This document shows, piece by piece, positions 52,288-58,420 of a stretch of 58,420 nt of DNA. Each line of letters starts with the position of its first letter. Positions within the stretch are counted from its first letter, which is position 1. The stretch is from Sphingomonas sp. (GTDB lineage Bacteria; Pseudomonadota; Alphaproteobacteria; Sphingomonadales; Sphingomonadaceae). Location: assembly GCA_025981625.1 (NCBI GenBank), contig JAICXF010000004.1, positions 1-58,420 of the forward strand, given 5' to 3'. The notes under the pieces are model-generated. The model saw nothing but the letters and a program-made list of their open reading frames with translations. It ran no database searches and had not been told where the DNA came from. A program made the position numbers and the translations under genes.

Positions 52288-53753
52288 GCTCAAATCCTGC
52301 TATCGAAACCGTCGCCGTAGTTGGCGGCGGCATTGTCGCCTGCTCGGCGGCTGCGGCGCTAAAGCGACGAATCCCGTCGCTCAGCGTAACGCTCGTTCAA
52401 GCACCGGTTGTGCCAGCCGCGCTCGCTGACCGAATCATCAGCACGCTGCCGTCCATCCATGGGTTCCACCACGACCTTGGGCTTACCGATGAGGACGCGA
52501 TCAGGCGCGCAGGAAGCAGACAAAGGCTCGGCACCCTGTTCGAAGGATGGGTTGAAGGACTGCCCGGCTACGTTCACGCCTACGGTTCTTACGGGCACCC
52601 CGTCGGGGGAGTGCCTTTCCACCAATTGTGGCTGCGTGAGCGATCTCGCCTCGGCCTCCCCGCTTTCGATCGATATTCGCCCGCGGCAGAGGGTGCGCGC
52701 GGGGGGTTCATCCCAACTCCCGCAAGCGGAGCCTCCGAAACCGGTCTCCAGCTCAATCTGCAGCGCTATACCGCGATGATGCGAGCCTTCGCCTTGCACC
52801 TTGGCGCGACCGAACTCCCGGCGGCCTTTTCCGAGGTGCAGCAGCAGGCCGGCGCGGAGCGGATCGAAAGCATCCTGCTGACCGACGGAAGCGCGGTGAC
52901 TGCTGATCTTTACGTCGATTGCACGGGTCCGGAGGCGTTGCTGCGGTCGGCGCTGACGTCCGATTTCATCGACTGGGGCCACTGGCTTCCATGCGATCGC
53001 GTGATCGTCGGCGAGGGACCACCTGTCCCGGAAGCGATCCTCATGGACCGTGTGACCGCCGGGCCAACCGGCTGGCGCTGGCTCGCGTCGTCACCTCATC
53101 AGTCGTCTCGCGGGCTGGCATATTCCTCCGCGCACGCGCGCGAGGAGGATCTCGGACAGGAACTGCGGTTGGTCGCCGGCGGCGCCGAACAATGCCCAAT
53201 TCGGCAGGGGCGCCGAGGGCGCTTTTGGGTTGGCAATTGCGTTGCGCTCGGCGATGCGGCGGTGGCCGTCGAACCCCTCGAATGGACGAACCTGCATCTC
53301 GCCCATAGCCAGATCGACCGGATGGTCGCGATGATGCCGGGGCCCGAGTGCGCGGCCTTGGAGCTTCAGGAATTCAACCGCCAGTGCGCCGCCGAAGCCG
53401 ACCGCGTCCGCGATTTTATCTGCCTGCATTATCTTCTGGCGCAGCGCCCTGAACCGTTCTGGAAAGACGCAGCTTCAGTCCCCGCGCCGGATTCGCTCGC
53501 GCATACGATGGCTCATTTCGCACAGCGCGGGCGGCTCCCGTTCTACGAGGAAGAAACCTTCAGCCGCGACAGCTGGCTCGCGCTGCTGTTTGGGCAGGGC
53601 TTCGAGCCGCGGCGCGCGGACCCCCTTGCGGATCAGGTGACTTCAACGCAAGCTGAGGCCGCATTGCGCGCCATGCGCGATTCCCTTGAACGGTCGTTCC
53701 CGTTCGGCTCGGGCTCGACCTTGGCGGAACTCAACCCTCGTGGAGCCCGATGA
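52284..53753 (+). CDS. degenerate tryptophan-halogenase-like protein 2
   Basis: The start is GTG at 52284, overlapping the previous stop (GTGA). The 489-residue product aligns along its length with its neighbours but has lost key positions. The FAD motif is VAVVGGGIVACSAAAAL, without GWM. The Lys segment reads RQRLGTLFEGW, so the catalytic Lys is Arg in an ungapped alignment with FKLGIDFSGW. WxWxIP is WRWLASS. The catalytic Glu region survives as AVEPLEWTNLHL. The frame is intact and translationally coupled, so it is not a simple pseudogene. It may be a non-catalytic partner or have changed chemistry; FAD binding is plausible but untested. Confidence 0.85.
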   Translation: MSSNPAIETVAVVGGGIVACSAAAALKRRIPSLSVTLVQAPVVPAALADRIISTLPSIHGFHHDLGLTDEDAIRRAGSRQRLGTLFEGWVEGLPGYVHAYGSYGHPVGGVPFHQLWLRERSRLGLPAFDRYSPAAEGARGGFIPTPASGASETGLQLNLQRYTAMMRAFALHLGATELPAAFSEVQQQAGAERIESILLTDGSAVTADLYVDCTGPEALLRSALTSDFIDWGHWLPCDRVIVGEGPPVPEAILMDRVTAGPTGWRWLASSPHQSSRGLAYSSAHAREEDLGQELRLVAGGAEQCPIRQGRRGRFWVGNCVALGDAAVAVEPLEWTNLHLAHSQIDRMVAMMPGPECAALELQEFNRQCAAEADRVRDFICLHYLLAQRPEPFWKDAASVPAPDSLAHTMAHFAQRGRLPFYEEETFSRDSWLALLFGQGFEPRRADPLADQVTSTQAEAALRAMRDSLERSFPFGSGSTLAELNPRGAR

Positions 53754-55282
53754 ACGAACATAGCATTCGCGACGTGGTGATCGTCGGCGGCGGAACGGCG
53801 GGCTGGATGGCCGCCGCCGCTTTGTCGCGCTTTCTCAACAACGGCTACACGCGGATCACGCTGATCGAATCCGAAGAGATCGGCACGATCGGCGTCGGCG
53901 AGGCGACCATCCCGCCGCTGATCGCCTTCAACAGTTTGCTTGGAATCAACGAGAACGAATTCGTCACTGCCACCGAGGCTACGTTCAAGCTCGGGATCGA
54001 ATTCGTCGATTGGGCGCGTATTGGCAGCCGCTATTTCCACCCGTTCGGATCGACGGGGCAGGATTTGCAAGGCATTCACTTCCATCAGCTGTACCTTCGC
54101 GAAAGCAAGCGCCGCCCGATGCCGCCGATCTCCGAGTGGGCGATGAGCGCGGTTGCCGCTTCAAGGGGCAAGTTCGCCCGACCGGGCGCACAGGCGCAAT
54201 TCCCGCTGAACCAGATCCTCTACGCATTCCATTTCGACGCCAGCCTCTATGCGCGATTTCTGCGCCAGTTCGCCGAGCGTGGCGGCGTGCAACGCATGGA
54301 GGGAAAAGTCGTCGACGTGAAGCTCCGCGGGGAGGACGGGTATGTCGAGTCGGTGACGCTGAGCGACGGCCAGGTGGTCGCCGGTGACCTGTTTCTCGAC
54401 TGCTCGGGCTTTCGTGGGCTCCTGATCGAGCAGGCGCTGCAGACCGGCTATGAGGACTGGACGCATTGGCTGCCCTGCGACCGCGCCGTCGCGGCAGCCT
54501 GTCAGCTGGCCGGTCCGCCCGATCCGTTCACGCGCACAACGGCCTATGGCAGCGGCTGGCAATGGCGAATCCCGCTTCAGACCCGAATGGGAAACGGCCA
54601 CGTCTATTCGAGCGCGCATATCTCCGACGACGAGGCGGAGCGCATTCTGCTCGACAACCTCGAGGGCGAATTGATCGGCACCCCCCGTCGGCTATCGTTC
54701 ACCACCGGCCGGCGCAAGCTCGCCTGGAACCGCAACGTCGTCACTCTGGGTCTCGCGAGCGGCTTCGTCGAACCGCTGGAGTCGACCAGCATTCACCTCA
54801 TCCAGGCGGGCATCTCGCGCCTGATTGAGCTGTTTCCCGACCGCCGCTTCAACCCGATCGAGCGAGACGAATACAATATTCGCATTCAGCAGGCTTTCGA
54901 GTGGGTTCGGGACTTCATCATCCTCCATTACAAGGCGACGCAGCGCGAGGATTCTGAATTCTGGAAGCAGTGCGGCGCAATGGCAGTGCCGGACAAGCTC
55001 CAGGCAAAGATCGATATGTTCCGGAACAAGGGCCGGACGTTCGCCGACGGGCTGGAATTGTTCAACACCCACAGCTGGGTCGCCGTGATGCTCGGCCAAA
55101 ACATCGTGCCCGAGGAATATAATCCGGTGGTCGACGGACTGGATGAGAATAAGGTTGCACAGGCCCTCGAACAGCTCCGCGCCTCTTACGTTCGTCTCGC
55201 CGATCAATTGCCGTCCCAGGCCGAGTTCATCGCCAGCTGCTGCGCGGCCATGGCGCCGGCGATGCCCGAGTTCGCCCTGTGA
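53750..55282 (+). CDS. flavin-dependent tryptophan-halogenase-like protein 3
   Basis: The ATG at 53750 overlaps the previous stop (ATGA). The 510-residue product has all halogenase signatures: VVIVGGGTAGWMAAAAL, IGVGEATIPPL, ATFKLGIEFVDW, GSGWQWRIPLQTRMGNGHVYSS and GFVEPLESTSIHLIQ. It is clearly closer to proteins 1 and 4 than to 2. Cytoplasmic, no signal peptide. It sits between a degenerate and an intact paralogue in one transcription unit, suggesting tandem duplication followed by divergence. The natural substrate is unknown. Confidence 0.89.
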   Translation: MNEHSIRDVVIVGGGTAGWMAAAALSRFLNNGYTRITLIESEEIGTIGVGEATIPPLIAFNSLLGINENEFVTATEATFKLGIEFVDWARIGSRYFHPFGSTGQDLQGIHFHQLYLRESKRRPMPPISEWAMSAVAASRGKFARPGAQAQFPLNQILYAFHFDASLYARFLRQFAERGGVQRMEGKVVDVKLRGEDGYVESVTLSDGQVVAGDLFLDCSGFRGLLIEQALQTGYEDWTHWLPCDRAVAAACQLAGPPDPFTRTTAYGSGWQWRIPLQTRMGNGHVYSSAHISDDEAERILLDNLEGELIGTPRRLSFTTGRRKLAWNRNVVTLGLASGFVEPLESTSIHLIQAGISRLIELFPDRRFNPIERDEYNIRIQQAFEWVRDFIILHYKATQREDSEFWKQCGAMAVPDKLQAKIDMFRNKGRTFADGLELFNTHSWVAVMLGQNIVPEEYNPVVDGLDENKVAQALEQLRASYVRLADQLPSQAEFIASCCAAMAPAMPEFAL

Positions 55283-56811
55283 CGAATGGCCCGATCGAGA
55301 AGGTGGTCATCGTCGGCGGCGGCACCGCAGGCTGGATGAGCGCCGCCGCGCTGGCCAAGATCATCGGCGACATGCCCGAGCTGCGCATCGAGCTGATCGA
55401 GTCCGAAGAGATCGGCACGGTCGGAGTCGGCGAAGCGACGATCCCGCAAATCAACCTGTTCAATGCGCTGATGGATATCGACGAGCGCGATTTCGTCCGC
55501 GCCACTTATGCGACGTACAAGCTCGGCATCGAATTTCGCGACTGGACGCACATCGGCCATCGCTACGTCCATCCGTTCGGCCACTACGGCCTGGACATGC
55601 TGGGGATCGACTTTCACCATCACTGGCTGAAGGGGCAGGCACTCGGCGACCCGCACCCGCTTGGTGATTATTCACTCTCCGTCGTCGCGGGCCTCGACGG
55701 CCGCTTCACCCATCCGCGACCGGATCTGCCGAACTCACCGCTGTCGCGGATCAGCTACGCGTTCCAGTTCGACGCGTCGCTCTATGCCAAATACCTGCGC
55801 AGGATCGCCGAAAGCCGAGGCGTCGTCCGCACCGAGGGCCGGGTCGTCGACGTCGAGCAGAATGGTGAAACCGGTTTCGTCGAATCCCTGGTCCTGAAGG
55901 ACGGACGTCATGTCGCCGGCGACCTGTTTATCGATTGCTCCGGCTTTCGCGGGCTACTGATCGAGCAGAGGTTGGGCGCGGGCTTCGACGACTGGTCGAA
56001 ATGGCTGCCCTGCGATCGTGCGCTTGCCGTCGCCTGCGAGCGGAGCGCCGATCAGCAGCCGCTGACTCGATCGACCGCGCATTCCGCAGGGTGGCAGTGG
56101 CGCATCCCGCTCCAGCACCGCACCGGCAACGGTTACGTCTATTCGAGCGCTCATATCAGCGATGATGAAGCAGCCGCCACCCTCCTGGCCAACCTCGACG
56201 GCAAGCCGCTCGGCGACCCGCGACCGCTCCGGTTTAAAGCCGGCCATCGCAAGCAGGCGTGGGTCAAGAACGTGGTTGCGCTAGGACTCGCCGGCGGATT
56301 TTTGGAGCCGCTGGAGTCGACCAGCATCCACCTCGTGCAGACCGGGATCGCGCGGCTGATGACGCTATTCCCCACGCGGCAGTTCGACCCCTTGCTGATC
56401 GAACGCTATAACCGAGTCACGGTCGAGGAATATATCGACATTCGCGACTTCCTGGTGCTCCACTACAGCGCAACGCAGCGGGACGATTCAGAGTTCTGGA
56501 ACTACTGCCGGACGATGGATCTGCCCGGCGGCGTCGTCGCCAAGCTCGAAATGTTCCGGAGCAGCGGCCGCATCTTCCGCGAGCATGACGAGCTGTTTAC
56601 CGAGACGAGCTGGCTGGCCGCAATGGTCGGGCAAGGCGTTCGCGCCAAGGGCTATCATCCCGCCGCCGAACTGCTGAGCGATGCCGAAACCCTGAAGCGG
56701 CTCAAGCACATCCGCGAGGTCGTGGCCGAGACCGCTACCGCGTTGCCGCGGCAGGGCGATTATATCGCGCAGATGTGCGGCACGCCGCTGATGGCCGCGA
56801 ACGCCAGGTAG
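55279..56811 (+). CDS. flavin-dependent tryptophan-halogenase-like protein 4
   Basis: The start is GTG at 55279, overlapping the previous stop (GTGA). The 510-residue product has VVIVGGGTAGWMSAAAL, VGVGEATIPQI, ATYKLGIEFRDW (catalytic Lys kept), SAGWQWRIPLQHRTGNGYVYSS read in pieces, and GGFLEPLESTSIHLVQ. It is the last gene of the operon and ends 9 bp from the stop of the convergent FucP-like transporter. As with its paralogues, halogenase chemistry is predicted from motifs, and the substrate is unknown. Confidence 0.89.
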   Translation: MTNGPIEKVVIVGGGTAGWMSAAALAKIIGDMPELRIELIESEEIGTVGVGEATIPQINLFNALMDIDERDFVRATYATYKLGIEFRDWTHIGHRYVHPFGHYGLDMLGIDFHHHWLKGQALGDPHPLGDYSLSVVAGLDGRFTHPRPDLPNSPLSRISYAFQFDASLYAKYLRRIAESRGVVRTEGRVVDVEQNGETGFVESLVLKDGRHVAGDLFIDCSGFRGLLIEQRLGAGFDDWSKWLPCDRALAVACERSADQQPLTRSTAHSAGWQWRIPLQHRTGNGYVYSSAHISDDEAAATLLANLDGKPLGDPRPLRFKAGHRKQAWVKNVVALGLAGGFLEPLESTSIHLVQTGIARLMTLFPTRQFDPLLIERYNRVTVEEYIDIRDFLVLHYSATQRDDSEFWNYCRTMDLPGGVVAKLEMFRSSGRIFREHDELFTETSWLAAMVGQGVRAKGYHPAAELLSDAETLKRLKHIREVVAETATALPRQGDYIAQMCGTPLMAANAR

Positions 56812-56820
56812 CCTGCCGAT

Positions 56821-58176
56821 TCAGTGAATCGTCGCCGCCGCCGGCTCGTCGCGCAAGACGACGCGGGCGCGCCGCGCGGCCATCGCGAACAGGAACAGCA
56901 CGGCATAGCAGATCGCCGGAACCAGGAACGCCTTGACGTAGCTGGAGTGCTGCGAAACCAGGCCGACAAGCGGCGGGATGAGCGCCCCGCCGATGATCGA
57001 GAAGCAGAGGAACCCGGAGGTCGCCTCATTGCTCGCGGTCGAGCGTTCGAGGGTCAGCGTGAAGATCACCGGGAACATGATCGAGTTGAACAACCCGATG
57101 CACAGCGCCACCACGCCCGCCGCGACACCGCCGACCGCAAAAATGTACAGGCACATCAAGCAGGCGATGGCTGTAAACACCGCCAGCAGGATGGTGGCTC
57201 GGACCCGCGCCAGCAGCGCCGATCCGATCGCCCGACCGACCATTGCGCCGCCCCAGTAGAGCGCGACCGCCTTCCCGGCTTCCTCCGCCGAGACGCCGAA
57301 CACGCCATCATTGCCCATGATGTGACCGATCAGAGGAAAGGCGAACGGCGCATCGCTCTTCCCCCACACGGAATCCGAATGGAGGAAGAACGCCATCTGC
57401 GTGCCGATCGACACCTCCGCGCCGACGTAGAGGAAGATCGCCAGCCCGCCGAGCAACGCCCAGCGCGAGGACAAAGCATCGCTCACGACCGCCACGATTC
57501 CTCGGCGCGCGATTTCCTGCGAGGGCGGCGGCGCGGCTTCGGTGACGGTCCTGCGGAAGACGATAAAAAGCAAGGCAAGTGCGATGATGAATCCGCAGAT
57601 CCAGAAATAGGCGCGGTCGATCCCCGCGAGCGAAGTCAGGCGCGCCGCCTGGCTGGTCGCCTCGCATTGCTTGGTCTCGATACCCTTGAGGAACAGGACC
57701 GCGCCGACGTACGGGCCAATGAAGGTGCCGAGCGAATTGAATGTCTGGCTGAACGTCAGTCGGAAATGGCTGTATTCGGGGCTGCCGAGCGCAGCGGCCA
57801 GCGGATTGGCGGCGACCTGCAGGATCGTGATCCCGCTCGCCAGCACGAACAAGCCGATGAGCACCAGGCTATAGGCCTGAAAGTTCGCTGCGCCGAGCAT
57901 GAGGAGGCATCCGACAATCATCAGCGCGAAGGCGATGAGGATGGTCGGGATCGATTTCGCACGGGCAAGCAACAGCGCCGCGGGGAAGCTCACGACCCCG
58001 TAAGCGATAAAGAAGGCGAACGCGCTCAGCTGCGCGCGAAAGTCCGTCAGGCAGAAAATGCCTTTGACCGCGGTGACGACGGGGTCGTTGAGCGAAGTGA
58101 TCAGGCCCCACGCAAAGAACAGGCAGGTGACGATCGCAAAGGCGGCCGTCACTCCCGTCGAAGACTTGCGCTGCAT
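56821..58176 (-). CDS. FucP/GluP-type MFS sugar transporter
   Basis: The 451-residue membrane protein has about 12 hydrophobic helices. The first reads AFAIVTCLFFAWGLITSLNDPVV, the hallmark of the FucP/GluP sugar:H+ symporter family; later segments include LQVAANPLAAALG, LTFSQTFNSLGTFIGPYVGA in pieces and FNSIMFPVIFTLTLE. Members carry L-fucose, glucose/galactose or N-acetylglucosamine. In this locus fucose, galactose or glucose released by GH29, GH27, GH35 or GH3 are candidates. GGGG lies 6 bp before the ATG at 58176. A degenerate operator-like site is 65 bp upstream. Confidence 0.9.
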   Translation of the reverse strand: MQRKSSTGVTAAFAIVTCLFFAWGLITSLNDPVVTAVKGIFCLTDFRAQLSAFAFFIAYGVVSFPAALLLARAKSIPTILIAFALMIVGCLLMLGAANFQAYSLVLIGLFVLASGITILQVAANPLAAALGSPEYSHFRLTFSQTFNSLGTFIGPYVGAVLFLKGIETKQCEATSQAARLTSLAGIDRAYFWICGFIIALALLFIVFRRTVTEAAPPPSQEIARRGIVAVVSDALSSRWALLGGLAIFLYVGAEVSIGTQMAFFLHSDSVWGKSDAPFAFPLIGHIMGNDGVFGVSAEEAGKAVALYWGGAMVGRAIGSALLARVRATILLAVFTAIACLMCLYIFAVGGVAAGVVALCIGLFNSIMFPVIFTLTLERSTASNEATSGFLCFSIIGGALIPPLVGLVSQHSSYVKAFLVPAICYAVLFLFAMAARRARVVLRDEPAAATIH

Positions 58177-58241
58177 CTCGTTCCCCTGTGTCCCAGCTTT
58201 TCGTTACGGTGCCTGTGAATTTTCGGTCGCACAAGGCTGCG

Positions 58242-58255
58242 GGTTACCGCTAACA
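58242..58255. promoter_or_regulatory. degenerate LacI-type operator I
   Basis: GGTTACCGCTAACA keeps the right half-site but differs at the left edge and has one core change. It lies between the FucP-like transporter (minus, 65 bp to ATG) and a carboxylesterase gene (plus, 7 bp to ATG). A similar core occurs by chance at 46778, so this site is less certain than the others. Confidence 0.45.
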
Positions 58256-58262
58256 ACAGCGA

Positions 58263-58420
58263 ATGATCCGTAGAATGCGATTGCTTGGCGCATTGCTCTT
58301 CCTGCTCGTTGGCGCGCTTACCGGCGCGACTGTTGCCCATGCGCAGGTGGTGAGCGTCGAAGGCGGGCAGGCGCGCGGCAAGAGCCTCGAGGACGGCACC
58401 CACGTCTTCCGCGGCTTGCC
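58263..58420 (+). CDS. type-B carboxylesterase (5' part only)
   Basis: The frame opens at the ATG at 58263 (another at 58275) and runs to the right edge, about 52 residues. A signal peptide (LLGALLFLLVGALTGATVAHA) is followed by QVVSVEGGQARGKSLEDGTHVFRGLP, read in pieces as V-x-G-G-x-x-R-G and F-R-G-L-P, the start of the carboxylesterase/lipase type-B fold (usual motif F-x-G-I-P-Y-A). In a hemicellulose locus it could deacylate side groups, for example feruloyl or acetyl. The catalytic triad lies outside the window. Confidence 0.75.
   Translation, partial: MIRRMRLLGALLFLLVGALTGATVAHAQVVSVEGGQARGKSLEDGTHVFRGL

Noticed and set aside
52284..53753. Calling the second halogenase-like gene a pseudogene
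   Set aside because: The frame is full length, translationally coupled to both neighbours and retains fold-defining segments, so altered function is as likely as decay.
56817..56831. Short hairpin CGATTC-AGT-GAATCG between halogenase-like gene 4 and the FucP-like gene
   Set aside because: A six-base-pair stem with a 3-nt loop and no T-tract on either strand is too weak to call a terminator.
1..58420. Mobile elements, phage, tRNA, rRNA or CRISPR
   Set aside because: No transposase, integrase or phage protein, no array of spaced direct repeats and no RNA gene was recognised in either strand.

Overview
The window is a high-GC chromosomal segment with very tight gene packing, most probably from an alphaproteobacterium of the Sphingomonadales. 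That assignment is inferred from gene content: an RcnB-type protein, a proline-rich tail of the kind I associate with sphingomonad OmpA proteins, tryptophan-halogenase-like genes beside a TonB-dependent receptor, and a Caulobacter-like XylXABCD set. I see no tRNA, rRNA, CRISPR array, insertion sequence or phage gene. No gene-free stretch exceeds about 260 bp.

Positions 1-6130 are ordinary flanking genes, all on the minus strand: a DUF885 peptidase-like protein cut by the window edge, an RcnB-family periplasmic protein with internal repeats, an orphan [2Fe-2S] subunit of a molybdenum hydroxylase, an M1 aminopeptidase and a small PilZ protein.

From about 6260 to the right edge the window is a large plant cell-wall (hemicellulose) utilisation locus. 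Its parts are: an unassigned glycosidase-like protein (6260-8131); two GH5 enzymes, one of them mannanase-like, and a GH27 alpha-galactosidase (9485-13129), for mannan or galactomannan; GH74, GH35 and GH31 (13197-19939), a xyloglucan depolymerisation set, followed by an unknown secreted protein; GH29 alpha-L-fucosidase, a Gfo/Idh/MocA oxidoreductase and a GH3 beta-glucosidase (20582-25447); the complete oxidative Weimberg pathway for D-xylose (XylX, XylA, XylB, XylC at 25558-29770 and XylD at 31641-33422) with a CE20-like acetylesterase and a sugar porter; a LacI-family regulator (34982-36037); a xylan set (GH3 xylosidase, CE4-like deacetylase, GH9, GH43, a small lipoprotein, GH10, GH67 alpha-glucuronidase; 36136-46721); a TonB-dependent receptor (46815-50507); four tandem flavin-dependent-halogenase-like genes overlapping by 4 bp each (50764-56811); a FucP-like sugar transporter (56821-58176); and the start of a type-B carboxylesterase (58263 to the edge).

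What ties the locus together is a 14-bp palindrome, TGNTAGCGCTANCA, found at nine promoter regions (8148, 10548, 13156, 25516, 34939, 36104, 44532, 50526 and, degenerate, 58242), usually between divergent genes. This is a typical LacI-family operator, and the one LacI-family gene present is the obvious candidate regulator. The model (inference) is that extracellular and outer-membrane enzymes cut xyloglucan, glucuronoxylan and mannan; the TonB receptor imports oligosaccharides; periplasmic exo-enzymes release sugars; the two MFS carriers import them; and xylose is oxidised to 2-oxoglutarate. The halogenase-like operon, whose second member has lost key catalytic residues, and the unassigned glycosidase-like protein are the parts least explained by known biology.
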